Of a DNA stretch of 64,000 nucleotides, positions 1-9,374 are shown piece by piece (position 1 is the stretch's first letter; every line of letters starts with the position of its first letter). Where the stretch lies: NCBI RefSeq assembly GCF_015070375.1, contig NZ_JADCLL010000001.1:1056501-1120500 (forward strand), read 5' to 3'. This DNA comes from Nocardioides kribbensis (GTDB lineage Bacteria; Actinomycetota; Actinomycetes; Propionibacteriales; Nocardioidaceae). A model generated the notes under the pieces. It searched no databases. It saw only the letters and a list, made by a program, of their open reading frames with translations, and was not told the DNA's origin. The position numbers and the translations under genes are program-made.

Positions 1-508
1 GGAGTTCTGCGACGACTACCTCGAGCTGGTCAAGGAGCGCGCCTACGACGAGTCCGGCGGCGCCGGCGCGGCCTCGGCCAAGGCCGCGCTCGCCCTCGCG
101 CTCGAGGTGCAGCTGCGCCTGCTCGCGCCCTTCCTGCCCTACGTCACCGAGGAGGTCTGGTCGTGGTGGCACCCCCGCGGTGACGCCGACGGCTCGATCC
201 ACCACGCGCCGTGGCCCACCGCCCTCGACCTCGGCGCACCGGCCGCGGCCGACCCGTCGACGCTGGACGCCGTGGCCCAGGCCCTGATCGGCGTGCGCGG
301 CGCCAAGTCGCAGGCCAAGGTCTCGATGCGCGCCGAGCTCTCCCGCGTCGAGGTCGTGGGCCCCGAGGCCCTCGTGGTGGCCGCCGAGCGCGCCGCCGAC
401 GACCTGCGCCGCACCGGACGCATCACCGGCGAGCTGGTCTTCCGCAGCGACCCCGAGGCCACCGCGATCTCGGTGCGCGCCGAGCTCGCGGCGCCCACCG
501 AAGGCTGA
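1..508 (+). CDS. valS: Valine--tRNA ligase, C-terminal part (5' end outside window)
   Basis: Charges tRNA-Val with valine in the cytoplasm. The reading frame is open from base 2 and ends in TGA at 508. The visible part is the class Ia anticodon-binding helical domain (the segment [17 protein letters not shown] is characteristic of ValS), followed by a short mixed domain ending AAPTEG. I see no long C-terminal coiled-coil tRNA arm, so this looks like the form lacking that arm. A strong bidirectional hairpin separates it from the convergent clpX. Next to clpX/clpP/tig it matches the actinobacterial order I recall. The 5' part, with the catalytic HIGH and KMSKS motifs, lies outside the window. 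Confidence 0.9.
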   Translation, partial: EFCDDYLELVKERAYDESGGAGAASAKAALALALEVQLRLLAPFLPYVTEEVWSWWHPRGDADGSIHHAPWPTALDLGAPAAADPSTLDAVAQALIGVRGAKSQAKVSMRAELSRVEVVGPEALVVAAERAADDLRRTGRITGELVFRSDPEATAISVRAELAAPTEG

Positions 509-528
509 GCGGGCCCCACGCACGACGA

Positions 529-561
529 GAACCGCCCCGGACCGACGGTCCGGGGCGGTTC
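529..561. terminator. Bidirectional intrinsic terminator between valS and clpX
   Basis: A perfect 15-bp stem (GAACCGCCCCGGACC and its complement) with a 3-nt loop lies between the convergent ends of valS and clpX. Flanking bases extend the pairing with a small bulge. There is a short T-rich run on either side, typical of high-G+C terminators. Confidence 0.85.
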
Positions 562-587
562 TTCGTGCGTCGGGGTGCGACCCTGGA

Positions 588-1871
<1,284 letters not shown>

Positions 1872-2073
1872 GGGGTCATCCTCCTCGTTGCCGGCGCCGG
1901 GGCCGGGGTCCTACCTGTGCTGTCTGCCGGGTGCTGGGTGGAGCGGTGTGCTGCTGGGTCGGGCGCCGGGCGGGGCCGGGCGGGGCGACCCGACGACGGT
2001 ACTCCCCCGCCGCCGCCACGAGGGCGGTGACACGAGGGTGGCCGTCGGGTCGCTCCGGGTGGAGCGGGGTGGC

Positions 2074-2679
2074 TCAGGCCAGGGCCGGGCTCTTGAGCGA
2101 CTCGAGCACCGAGTCGATCAGGCCGTACTCCACCGCGGCCTCGGCGGTGAGGATCTTGTCGCGCTCGATGTCGCGGCTGACCTGCTCGATGTCCTTGCCG
2201 CTGTGGTCGCTGATCATCTTCTCGAGCAGCTCGCGCATGCGGATGATCTCGTTGGCCTGGATCTCGATGTCGGAGGTCTGGCCGAAGGTGCCCTCGGTGT
2301 AGGGCTGGTGGATCAGGATGCGGCTGTTGGGCAGCGCCATCCGCTTGCCCGGGGTGCCGGCGGCGAGCAGGATCGCGGCCGCGGAGGCGGCCTGACCCAG
2401 GCAGACCGTCTGCACGTCGGGCTTGATGAAGCGCATCGTGTCGTAGATCGCCGTCAGCGCGGTGAAGGAGCCGCCGGGGCTGTTGATGTAGATGCTGATG
2501 TCCTGGTCGGGGTTCATCGACTGCAGGCACAGCAGCTGGGCGATGACGGCGTTGGCCACGTCGTCGCTGATCGGCGTGCCGAGGTAGATGATGCGCTCCT
2601 CGAACAGCTTGCCGTAGGGGTCGATGCGGCGGAAGCCGTAGGAGGTGCGCTCTTCCCACTGCGGGATGTAGTAGTTCAT
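2074..2679 (-). CDS. clpP2: ATP-dependent Clp protease proteolytic subunit ClpP2
   Basis: Serine peptidase that assembles with ClpP1 into the mixed tetradecamer served by ClpX or ClpC. The 201-aa protein carries the triad Ser99 (GQAASA), His124 (LIHQP) and Asp174 (ERDKI), the latter one residue further than in E. coli by my count. It starts 4 nt after the stop of clpP1, so the two are co-transcribed and probably translationally coupled. In actinobacteria both paralogues are normally needed for activity; that is family knowledge. The N-terminal [15 protein letters not shown] resembles the ClpP2-type extension. Confidence 0.97.
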   Translation of the reverse strand: MNYYIPQWEERTSYGFRRIDPYGKLFEERIIYLGTPISDDVANAVIAQLLCLQSMNPDQDISIYINSPGGSFTALTAIYDTMRFIKPDVQTVCLGQAASAAAILLAAGTPGKRMALPNSRILIHQPYTEGTFGQTSDIEIQANEIIRMRELLEKMISDHSGKDIEQVSRDIERDKILTAEAAVEYGLIDSVLESLKSPALA

Positions 2680-2683
2680 GTCG

Positions 2684-3325
2684 TCAGTCCTTCTGCCGGG
2701 CCGGGCGGCCGTCGTCGGCGGCTTCGCGAGCGCTCTTGATGACCTGGTCGACCAGGCCGTACTCCTGGGCCTGGTCGGCGGTGAACCAGCGGTCGCGGTC
2801 GGCGTCGGCGATGACCTGCTCGACCGGCTGGCCGGTGTGCTCGGAGATGAGGTCGAGGAGCACCTTCTTGATGTGGAGCGACTGCTGGGCCTGGATCTTG
2901 ATGTCGGAGGCCGAGCCGCCCATGCCCGAGGAGGGCTGGTGCATCATGATGCGCGCGTGCGGCAGGGCGTAGCGCTTGCCCTTGGTGCCGGCGCAGAGCA
3001 GGAACTGGCCCATCGAGGCGGCCAGGCCCATGCCGACCGTCGCCACGTCGTTGGGGATGTAGTTCATCGTGTCGTAGATCGCCATGCCGGCGTCGACCGA
3101 GCCACCCGGGGAGTTGATGTGGAGGAAGATGTCCGCCTCCGGGTCCTCCGCCGAGAGCAGCAGGAGCTGGGCGCAGATCGCGTTGGCGTTCTGGTCGCGC
3201 ACCTCCGAGCCGAGGAAGACGATCCGCTCGCGCAGCAGGCGCTGGTAGATGTGGTCGTCGAGGACGTTGAGCCCGGCCCCGCCCATCGTGGGGCCGTGCG
3301 CCGAGGAGCTGGAGTTCTGGTTCAC
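2684..3325 (-). CDS. clpP1: ATP-dependent Clp protease proteolytic subunit ClpP1
   Basis: Partner peptidase of ClpP2. I place the start at the GTG at 3325 (213 aa) because a TAGGGT -10 hexamer ends 7 nt upstream, suggesting a leaderless mRNA. A longer frame from 3361 and a shorter one from the Met of MGGAGLN are also possible. Numbered from 3325, the triad is Ser104 (GLAASM), His129 (MMHQP) and Asp178 (DRDRW). It is the first gene of clpP1-clpP2. A ClgR-like palindrome lies about 52 bp upstream. Confidence 0.95.
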   Translation of the reverse strand: MNQNSSSSAHGPTMGGAGLNVLDDHIYQRLLRERIVFLGSEVRDQNANAICAQLLLLSAEDPEADIFLHINSPGGSVDAGMAIYDTMNYIPNDVATVGMGLAASMGQFLLCAGTKGKRYALPHARIMMHQPSSGMGGSASDIKIQAQQSLHIKKVLLDLISEHTGQPVEQVIADADRDRWFTADQAQEYGLVDQVIKSAREAADDGRPARQKD

Positions 3326-3332
3326 GTTGGCG

Positions 3333-3338
3333 ACCCTA
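3333..3338 (-). promoter_or_regulatory. -10 element of clpP1 (leaderless promoter)
   Basis: On the minus strand this reads TAGGGT, 7 nt before GTG 3325. The spacing puts the transcription start at or beside the start codon. Inferred from sequence only. Confidence 0.55.
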
Positions 3339-3376
3339 GCCCGTGCCACGGACACATCCACGCCTTATCCACCCCT

Positions 3377-3390
3377 GTTCGCCGACAGCG
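3377..3390. promoter_or_regulatory. ClgR-like operator upstream of clpP1P2
   Basis: On the minus strand this reads CGCTGTCGGCGAAC. It closely follows the actinobacterial ClgR consensus CGCYNANRGCGWWS as I recall it, with a single mismatch (T at the inner A). It is centred about 59 bp upstream of GTG 3325, a normal position for an activator. ClgR activates clpP1P2 in Streptomyces, Corynebacterium and Mycobacterium. Confidence 0.55.
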
Positions 3391-3435
3391 GATTTATGAC
3401 CACCCGACGGGGTCCTGCGGGCTCCGGCGGGGGCC

Positions 3436-3924
3436 TCAGCCGCCCTCGGCGGCGACCCGGAGCAGCTCGACGCCCTCGCGCATGCCGGCCTCCAGCTCGT
3501 CGGCGTGCCCGGCCGCGCCCCCCAGCAGGGCACTCGCGAACAGCCCGCTGACCCGGGTCAGCGCACGCGGCACGGGCCGACGGTGGACCACCCGGGTGCC
3601 ACCCGCCTCCGGGGCCAGCTCCCAGATCCAGCGCGCGCCGCTCGACGGGGTGTCCCAGGCGAGCACGCGCGGTGCCTCGACGGTGGAGACGACCGACCGG
3701 GTGGGCCACACGACCGGGCCGCGGCGGTTGACGCCGACGTACCACTGACCCGGGCGCAGGCCCCCGGGCTTGAGCGGCAGCATCCTGACGAGCTCGGGAC
3801 TGCGCCGGGCCATGGCCCCGAGATCGGTCAGCAGCGCCCAGACCCGCTCCGGCGGGGCGGCGACGAAGGCCTCCGCGCGCAGCTCGCGGGCGGCGCCGGT
3901 CGCGGTGCTGGCCTCGGCATCCAT
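3436..3924 (-). CDS. SRPBCC family protein
   Basis: A 162-aa START/SRPBCC-fold protein, a class that forms a hydrophobic ligand pocket (polyketide cyclase/lipid transport superfamily). Family features are the N-terminal strand with AAPPERVWALLTDL, the central WYVGVNRRGP segment, WDTPSSGARWIWEL, and a long C-terminal helix (HADELEAGMREGVELL). No catalytic residues or ligand can be assigned. It lies between clpP1 and a hydrolase on the same strand, with about 50 bp to the latter. ATG at 3924 has no clear Shine-Dalgarno sequence. Confidence 0.8.
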   Translation of the reverse strand: MDAEASTATGAARELRAEAFVAAPPERVWALLTDLGAMARRSPELVRMLPLKPGGLRPGQWYVGVNRRGPVVWPTRSVVSTVEAPRVLAWDTPSSGARWIWELAPEAGGTRVVHRRPVPRALTRVSGLFASALLGGAAGHADELEAGMREGVELLRVAAEGG

Positions 3925-3975
3925 GACGCGCAGCCTGCCACGCCGGCGGCCCCGGCGTCAGCCCTCCGACCGGGG

Positions 3976-5160
3976 CTACGACAGCCAGGTGGCGAGAGCG
4001 CCGTGGACGTCGGGGTGGTTGAGCAGTCCCCAGTGGTCGGTGCGCCCGACGTGGAGCACGTCGGCGCCGGGGAAGAGGGTGCGTCCGCGGGCGTCGCGGC
4101 CGTAGGCCGAGCGCGGGCGCACGAGCAGGTCGCCGACGAAGCGGCCCACCGGGTGGCCCTCCGACCCGCTCAGCGTGGCGGCGACGAGGTGGTAGCGGGC
4201 GTGCGGCAGCGGCGGCACGTCGTCGGTGAGCCCCGCGACCAGGTCGTGCACGCCCGAGGAGCGCCAGTCGAGGATCCGACCGAAGGCGGCGGTCTCGGGC
4301 AGCAGGCCCAGCCCGCGGCTGCCGTGGCCGACCCCCTTGGCCACCGGCGCCCCCAGGTGGGGGGTGCCGAGGGTGACCACGTCGCTGACCAGGCCCGTCC
4401 ACGGCTGCGGGTGGTCGGCCGCCACCGCGCCGGCGGCGCGGATGACCAGCCCTCCCATGGAGTGGCCCACCAGGGCGATCCGCGTCACCGGCACGGGCCA
4501 GGCCTCGACGAGTCGCTGGAGCAGCGCCGTCATGGCCACGCCGTTCTCCCGCAGCGGCAGGCCGGTGTTGGCCCGCAGCACGATCGGGGTCCACCCGGTG
4601 GCGGCCAGCGCCTCGGGGTAGGTCTGGCGGCCCTCGTCGCGCCCGCGGTCCCAGTAGGAGTCGTCCTCGCACAGTCCGTGGAGGAACACCACGAGGCGCC
4701 CGGTGGCGTCGGGGAAGGCCGCCGACAGCCCGGCCTCGTCGACCTCGACGTCGCTGCCGTCGCGGCGCACCGCGAGCGGGATGGCCATCTGCGGGCGCTC
4801 ACGCAGCAGCTTGTCGCCGATGAGGCCGTTGACCGCGGCGCTGAGGAAGCGGCCCTCGGGCCGTGACTCCAGGCGCGGCCCCGCCCCGGTGGCGGCGACC
4901 CGGTCGAGCCCGGTCGACGCGGCGCGCAGCCCGGCGCTGAGGCCGCCGTAGATCCCGCCGGCGATGCCACGGTGGGCCCGCTCCACGACCCCCGGCCCGC
5001 CGTGGGTGACCGCACGGCCGATGCCGTGGACCCGGTCGAGCACGGCCACGTGGGTGTCGCGGACGCTGCGCACCACCAGCTCGTCGGCCACCTCGCACAG
5101 CAGCGAGGCGGCGTCGAGCACCGAGGGGCCGGGCGCCGGTGTGACGGGGACGGGGCTCAT
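3976..5160 (-). CDS. Alpha/beta-fold lipase-like hydrolase
   Basis: A 394-aa alpha/beta hydrolase. An N-terminal helical extension (about 140 residues, Ala/Arg-rich) precedes the catalytic core. The nucleophile elbow is GHSMGG (IALVGHSMGGLVIRA), and a likely catalytic His lies near TDHWGLLNHPDVH close to the C-terminus. The oxyanion region is VVFLHGLCEDDSYW. It resembles lipase/PGAP1-like esterases; the substrate is unknown. I chose ATG 5160 because a TAGCAT -10 sits 7 nt upstream, so the mRNA looks leaderless; ATG 5169 would fall inside that -10. A perfect palindrome covers the -35 region. Confidence 0.85.
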   Translation of the reverse strand: MSPVPVTPAPGPSVLDAASLLCEVADELVVRSVRDTHVAVLDRVHGIGRAVTHGGPGVVERAHRGIAGGIYGGLSAGLRAASTGLDRVAATGAGPRLESRPEGRFLSAAVNGLIGDKLLRERPQMAIPLAVRRDGSDVEVDEAGLSAAFPDATGRLVVFLHGLCEDDSYWDRGRDEGRQTYPEALAATGWTPIVLRANTGLPLRENGVAMTALLQRLVEAWPVPVTRIALVGHSMGGLVIRAAGAVAADHPQPWTGLVSDVVTLGTPHLGAPVAKGVGHGSRGLGLLPETAAFGRILDWRSSGVHDLVAGLTDDVPPLPHARYHLVAATLSGSEGHPVGRFVGDLLVRPRSAYGRDARGRTLFPGADVLHVGRTDHWGLLNHPDVHGALATWLS

Positions 5161-5179
5161 GGCGCCCATGCTACCCGTC

Positions 5180-5197
5180 AGTGCACACCTGTGCACT
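5180..5197. promoter_or_regulatory. Perfect palindrome over the -35 region of the lipase gene
   Basis: AGTGCACA-CC-TGTGCACT is an exact 8-2-8 inverted repeat. Taking 5160 as the transcription start, it covers about -20 to -37 of the minus-strand promoter, the usual place for a repressor operator. The cognate regulator is unknown, and no regulator gene is adjacent. Confidence 0.55.
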
Positions 5198-5220
5198 CTC
5201 CTGGGGGGACGGGGGTACGC

Positions 5221-5254
5221 CGAGAGCCCGCCGGTCGCGACCGGCGGGCTCTCG
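5221..5254. terminator. Terminator downstream of tig
   Basis: A perfect 17-bp self-complementary hairpin (CGAGAGCCCGCCGGTCG and complement) lies just after the tig stop codon on the minus strand and upstream of the hydrolase promoter. The inner bases would form the loop. Confidence 0.8.
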
Positions 5255-5296
5255 GGGTGCAGCGGGTGGTGCCGTCGCCGGGCGAGGGCGTCGGCC

Positions 5297-6694
5297 TCAG
5301 GCCTCGGACTTCTCCGCGTCGGCCTCGGTGGCCTCGTCGGTGGCCTCGACCTCGGCCTCGGGCTCACCGATGGTGCCGTCGGGGCGCAGGTTCTTCAGCT
5401 CGACGGTGTTGCCGGAGGCGTCCTTCACCACGGCCGACTCGACCAGGGTCGCGAGCGCCTTGCCGCGCAGGATCTCCTGGACCAGGTCGGGGATGTGGTT
5501 GTGCTGGAACATGTGGTTCGCGAACTCCTGCGGGTCCTGGCCGGACTGCTGGGCGCGGCGCACGAGGTGCTGGGAGAGCTCCTCCTGGTTGACCCCGAGC
5601 TCCTCCTTCTTGGCGATCTCGTCGAGCAGGAACTGCGCGGCGACGGCGTCGCGCACGCGGCGCTCGAGCTCGGCCTCGAACTCCTCCTGGGTCTGCTCCT
5701 CGTCCTCGAGGTAGGAGGCCATGGTGATGCCGGCCATCGCGAGCTGCTGCTCGATGTTCTGCCGGCGCGCGGTGAGCTCGTCGGCGACCAGGCTGTCGGG
5801 CAGCGGCACCTCGACCTTCTCCAGCAGGGCCTCCAGCACGGCGTCGCGGGCGGCGGCAGCCTGCTCGAGGCGCTTGCCGCGGCCGAGCCGCTCGCGCACG
5901 TCGGCGGTGAGCTCCTCGGCGGTGTCGAACTCCGAGGCCTCCTGGGCGAAGTCGTCGTCGAGCTCGGGGAGCTCCTGCTCCTGCACCTGGGTCACGGTCA
6001 CCGCGACCTCGACCTCCTCGCCGACGAGGTCGCCGCCGACGAGCTGGGAGGAGAAGGTCTTGTCCTCGCCGGCCGACATGCCGGTGAGCGCCTCGTCGAG
6101 GCCCTCGAGCATGCCGCCGCGACCGACCTGGTAGGACATGCCGGACACCTCGGCGCCCTCGAGCACCTCGCCGTCCTTGGTCGCCTTGAGGTCGATGACC
6201 ACGAAGTCGCCGTCGGCGGCCGGGCGCTCGACGTCGCTGAGGGTGCCGAAGCGCTCGCGCAGGGCGGTCACCTGCTCCTCGACGTCCTCGTCGCTGACCT
6301 CGACGTCGTCGACCTCGGCCTCGAGGCCCTCGTAGGCCGGGAGGTCGATGGCGGGCTTGATGTCGACCTCGGCGGTGAACTCCACCAGCTCGTTGTCCTC
6401 GAGGCGGGTCACCTCGATCTCGGGCTGGGCCAGCGGCTCGAGGGAGTTCTCCTGCAGCGCCTCGACGTACTTCTTCGGCAGGGCGTCGTTGATGGCCTGG
6501 TCGAGCACCGCGCCACGGCCGACCTGACGGTCGATGACCATCGGCGGGACCTTGCCGCGGCGGAAGCCGGGGACGTTGATCTGCTGGGCGATCTGCTTGT
6601 ACGCCGCGTCGAGGCTCGGCTTGAGCTCCTCGAAGGGCACCTCGACGGTCAGCTTGGCCCGGGTCGGGCTCAAGGTCTCGACGGCGCTCTTCAC
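5297..6694 (-). CDS. tig: Trigger factor (ribosome-associated chaperone/prolyl isomerase)
   Basis: Binds nascent chains at the ribosome exit and assists folding. The 465-aa protein has the N-terminal ribosome-binding domain (MKSAVETLSPTRAKLTVEVP; signature GFRRGKVPP near residue 45), a central FKBP-type PPIase domain (GDFVVIDL...), and a long helical C-terminal chaperone domain. The tail is very acidic (Glu/Ala-rich), common in actinobacterial Tig. The start has a GGAGACACCC leader. It follows tRNA-Gly and tRNA-Pro on the same strand, and precedes the clp genes, which handle proteins that fail to fold. Confidence 0.97.
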   Translation of the reverse strand: MKSAVETLSPTRAKLTVEVPFEELKPSLDAAYKQIAQQINVPGFRRGKVPPMVIDRQVGRGAVLDQAINDALPKKYVEALQENSLEPLAQPEIEVTRLEDNELVEFTAEVDIKPAIDLPAYEGLEAEVDDVEVSDEDVEEQVTALRERFGTLSDVERPAADGDFVVIDLKATKDGEVLEGAEVSGMSYQVGRGGMLEGLDEALTGMSAGEDKTFSSQLVGGDLVGEEVEVAVTVTQVQEQELPELDDDFAQEASEFDTAEELTADVRERLGRGKRLEQAAAARDAVLEALLEKVEVPLPDSLVADELTARRQNIEQQLAMAGITMASYLEDEEQTQEEFEAELERRVRDAVAAQFLLDEIAKKEELGVNQEELSQHLVRRAQQSGQDPQEFANHMFQHNHIPDLVQEILRGKALATLVESAVVKDASGNTVELKNLRPDGTIGEPEAEVEATDEATEADAEKSEA

Positions 6695-6754
6695 AGGGTG
6701 TCTCCTCTATCAATCGGGGGTCTGCTCACCGGACGGTGAGGGGTGTGGCTGTCG

Positions 6755-6827
6755 TCGGGGCGACAGGACTCGAACCTGCGATCTCCTGCTCCCAAAGCAG
6801 GCGCGCTAGCCACTACGCTACGCCCCG
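6755..6827 (-). tRNA. tRNA-Pro(UGG)
   Basis: Cloverleaf on the minus strand: 7-bp acceptor CGGGGCG/CGCCCCG, anticodon stem CCTGC/GCAGG with loop TTTGGGA (anticodon TGG), T-loop GTTCGAGTC, discriminator A. CCA is not encoded. Length 73 nt. Just downstream of tRNA-Gly and upstream of tig. Confidence 0.95.
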
Positions 6828-6864
6828 CCAAGAGGCGCCCCGGCGGACCGTGACGCTCCCTGAG

Positions 6865-6935
6865 AGCGGATGACGGGAATCGAACCCGCGTAATCAGTTT
6901 GGAAGACTGAGGCTCTACCATTGAGCTACATCCGC
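6865..6935 (-). tRNA. tRNA-Gly(UCC)
   Basis: Minus-strand cloverleaf: acceptor GCGGATG/CATCCGC, anticodon stem TCAGT/ACTGA with loop CTTCCAA (anticodon TCC), T-loop GTTCGATTC, discriminator T. CCA is not encoded. Length 71 nt. Confidence 0.95.
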
Positions 6936-7036
6936 GTGGCCGTGACGCCCTCTGCTGGGCAGGGTGGAGCGCCGTCGGACCGGGCCACATCGTGCCACAC
7001 CGCGCCCGCCACGCCCCAACCGCCGTGCGCCCGCCG

Positions 7037-7891
7037 CTAGCCCGCCGCGGCCGCGCGCGAGCGGAACCGTCGCTGGCACCCCGGGCACCAGAACAGGTTG
7101 CGACCGGCCAGCTCGGTGGTCCTCACCCGCGCCCCGCACACCAGGCAGTCCTGGCCGTGACGGCGGTAGACGTAGACCTCTCCCCCGTGGTCGTCCACGC
7201 GGGCGGGACGCCCCATCGCCTCGGGGGTGTGCTCGGGTCGCACGGTGTCGATGCGACCGGTGCGCACGCCCTCGGCCATGAGCACGACGAGGTCGTCCCA
7301 CATCGCCTGCCACTGCCCCACCCGCAGGGTGCTGCCGGGCCGCAGCGGGTCGATGCGGTGGCGGAAGAGGATCTCGGCGCGGTAGACGTTGCCCACGCCG
7401 GCGAGCACCGTCTGGTCCATGAGCAGGCCGCCGATGGGGGCCCTGCTGCGGCGGATCCGCTGCCAGGCGCGGTCGGGGTCGGCGTCGGGGCGCAGCGGGT
7501 CGGGCCCCGAGCGCTCCACGACCGCGTCGCGCCCGGCCCGCGTCAGCAGCTCGCACGTCGTGGCCCCGCGCAGGTCGGCGTACGCCGCGCCGCGCGCGTC
7601 GTCGGCCACCAGGCGCAGGCGCACCTGGCCCACGGGGTCGGGCACGTCGGCGACGTCGGGGTGCACGGCGAAGGTGCCGTAGAGCCCGAGGTGGACGTGG
7701 ACGAAGACCTCGCCGGGGAAGGCGACGAAGAGGTGCTTGCCCCACGACTCCGCGCCCGCGAGCACCCGGCCGTCGAGCAGGGCGGCCGAGTCGGCGAAGC
7801 GCCCCTGGGGGCTGCCCACCGCGACCGCGCGCCCGGCGAAGGCCGCGCCGAGGTCGGCCGCCAGGCGGTGGAGGGTGTGGCCCTCAGGCAT
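7037..7891 (-). CDS. Fpg/Nei family DNA glycosylase (Nei2-like)
   Basis: Base-excision repair glycosylase/AP lyase, 284 aa. The N-terminus MPEGHTLHRL has the catalytic Pro2 and Glu3 and matches the endonuclease VIII (Nei) type rather than Fpg (MPELPEVE). The C-terminal zinc finger has paired Cys (CLVCG near residue 250 and CPGC near residue 273). The helix-two-turn-helix motif VLAGVGNVYRAEILF is intact. Start ATG 7891 shares one base with the stop of rpiB (TGATG). rpiB-nei2 next to each other matches mycobacterial Rv2465c-Rv2464c as I recall. Confidence 0.93.
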   Translation of the reverse strand: MPEGHTLHRLAADLGAAFAGRAVAVGSPQGRFADSAALLDGRVLAGAESWGKHLFVAFPGEVFVHVHLGLYGTFAVHPDVADVPDPVGQVRLRLVADDARGAAYADLRGATTCELLTRAGRDAVVERSGPDPLRPDADPDRAWQRIRRSRAPIGGLLMDQTVLAGVGNVYRAEILFRHRIDPLRPGSTLRVGQWQAMWDDLVVLMAEGVRTGRIDTVRPEHTPEAMGRPARVDDHGGEVYVYRRHGQDCLVCGARVRTTELAGRNLFWCPGCQRRFRSRAAAAG

Positions 7892-8409
7892 CAGTGCGCG
7901 GCATCGGAGGGGCCGAGGCCCTGCGCCGACTCCGGCAGCGGGGGCAGCTCGCGGGTCTGCTCGTAGGAGCCGAGCTGGCCGATGCGGCGCACGTGGCGCT
8001 CGTCGCCGCTGAACGGCTCGGCGAGGAAGACCTCCACGAAGCGGGTCATCTCCTCCAGGGTGTGCATCCGCCCGCCGACCGAGACGACCTGGGCGTCGTT
8101 GTGCTCGCGCGCGAGCCGGGCGGTCTCCTCCGACCACACCAGCGCGCAGCGGATGCCCAGCACCTTGTTGGCGGCCATCTGCTCGCCGTTGCCGGAGCCG
8201 CCGACGACCACGCCGAGGCTGTCGAGGCCGCGCTCGCGGTCGTCGGCGACGCCCTCGGCGGCGCGGAGGCAGAAGACGGGGTAGTCGTCGAGGGCGTCGT
8301 GGACGAAGGGGCCGTGGTCGACCGGCTCGTAGCCGTGGTCGCGCAGCCACGCGACGAGGTGGTCCTTGAGGTCGAGGCCGGCATGGTCGGAGCCGAGGTG
8401 CACGCGCAT
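7891..8409 (-). CDS. rpiB: Ribose-5-phosphate isomerase B
   Basis: Interconverts ribose-5-phosphate and ribulose-5-phosphate in the pentose phosphate pathway. The 172-aa protein has the RpiB/LacAB fold: phosphate-binding GSDHAG at the N-terminus, VGGSGNGEQMAANK around the active site, and HNDAQVVSVGGR. The usual catalytic Cys of the GTGIGM region is replaced by Ser (GGSGNGE), as in the mycobacterial type. I place the start at ATG 8409, which has GGGAGG 9 nt upstream; ATG 8418 abuts that Shine-Dalgarno sequence and is less likely. One-base overlap with the downstream glycosylase. Confidence 0.94.
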   Translation of the reverse strand: MRVHLGSDHAGLDLKDHLVAWLRDHGYEPVDHGPFVHDALDDYPVFCLRAAEGVADDRERGLDSLGVVVGGSGNGEQMAANKVLGIRCALVWSEETARLAREHNDAQVVSVGGRMHTLEEMTRFVEVFLAEPFSGDERHVRRIGQLGSYEQTRELPPLPESAQGLGPSDAAH

Positions 8410-8451
8410 GGGCCGCATCCTCCCAGAGCGGCTCCCGGCCCCGTCGCCGGG

Positions 8452-9366
8452 CTAGCGGTGCTGGTCGGGGCGGTGCTGCTCGAGGAAGGCGGCCACCTGG
8501 CGCATGAGCGGCTCGGCGGCGTCGAAGACGTCGACGTGGCGCCAGAAGCCGTGGACCTGCCCGAGGTAGCGGGTGGCGACGACCGCCACGCCCTCGGTGG
8601 CCAGCCGGCGGGCCAGCTCCTCGCCCTCGTCGCGGAGCGGGTCGTGCTCGGCGGTGACCACCAGCGTCGGCGGCAGGGTGCCGAGGCCCTCGGAGCGCAG
8701 CGGTGCGAGGTCGGGGTGCTCCAGGTCGGCCGGGGTCGCGGCGTACTGCTCCCAGTACCAGGCCGCCTCGCGGGGGTCGAAGCCGTCGGCGGCCGTGGCG
8801 TAGCTGTCGAAGGACGCGGTCGGGTCGAGGAAGGGGTAGATCAGCGCCAGGGCCGTGAAGCGTCCCGGGTGGCGCAGCGCCGCGACGAGGGCGAGGTTGG
8901 CGCCGGCGCTGTCGCCGTGGCCGTACGTCGGGCCCGCGACCCCCAGCGGGTCGCCGGGCCGTGCGGCCTGCTCCTCGAGCCACGCCAGCGCGGTGCTGAC
9001 GTCGTCGGGCGCCGCGGGGAAGGGGTGCTCCGGCGGTCGGCGGTAGTCGACGCTGAGCACCGCGGTGCGCGACCGGTCGGCCAGGCGGCGGGCCACCGCG
9101 TCGTGGACGTCGACGTCGTGCATCACGAAGCCGCCCCCGTGCACGTGCACCACGACGCCCGGGCGGGCCCCGGCGGGTCGGTAGAGCCGGCAGGGCACGC
9201 CGCCGGCGTCGACGTCGAGCACCTCGGCGACGTCCTCGCGCGGCTGGGCGGCGGCCAGCCGGCGGGCCTCGAGCCGGGCGGCGGCGACGTCGAAGCCGGC
9301 CTCGAAGACGCGCGGCTGACCGGCGGCGGCCTCGACGGCGCGCCGCGCCTGCGGGAAGAGCACCAC
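8452..9366 (-). CDS. Alpha/beta hydrolase of the hormone-sensitive lipase family
   Basis: A 304-aa esterase/lipase-type protein. Diagnostic HSL features are the oxyanion motif HVHGGGFV, nucleophile elbow GHGDSAGAN, the acid in EHDPLRDEG, and a His in QVHGFW. Family members hydrolyse acyl or carboxyl esters; the physiological substrate is unknown. It starts 8 nt after the stop of the LURP-one-like gene, so the two are probably co-transcribed. Two adjacent GTG codons could start it, and neither has a clear Shine-Dalgarno sequence. In M. tuberculosis an unrelated esterase (lipP) occupies a similar position by my recollection. Confidence 0.88.
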   Translation of the reverse strand: MVLFPQARRAVEAAAGQPRVFEAGFDVAAARLEARRLAAAQPREDVAEVLDVDAGGVPCRLYRPAGARPGVVVHVHGGGFVMHDVDVHDAVARRLADRSRTAVLSVDYRRPPEHPFPAAPDDVSTALAWLEEQAARPGDPLGVAGPTYGHGDSAGANLALVAALRHPGRFTALALIYPFLDPTASFDSYATAADGFDPREAAWYWEQYAATPADLEHPDLAPLRSEGLGTLPPTLVVTAEHDPLRDEGEELARRLATEGVAVVATRYLGQVHGFWRHVDVFDAAEPLMRQVAAFLEQHRPDQHR

Positions 9367-9374
9367 CGCGGGAC

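Noticed and set aside
1872..2073. A hidden gene in the 202-bp gap between clpP2 and clpX
   Set aside because: Frames here are GC-rich and have no start with a Shine-Dalgarno sequence; more likely untranslated leader/promoter of clpX.
3940..3958. ACGCCGG/CCGGCGT hairpin between the SRPBCC and lipase genes as a terminator
   Set aside because: Short stem, no T-run, and such hairpins are frequent by chance in this sequence.
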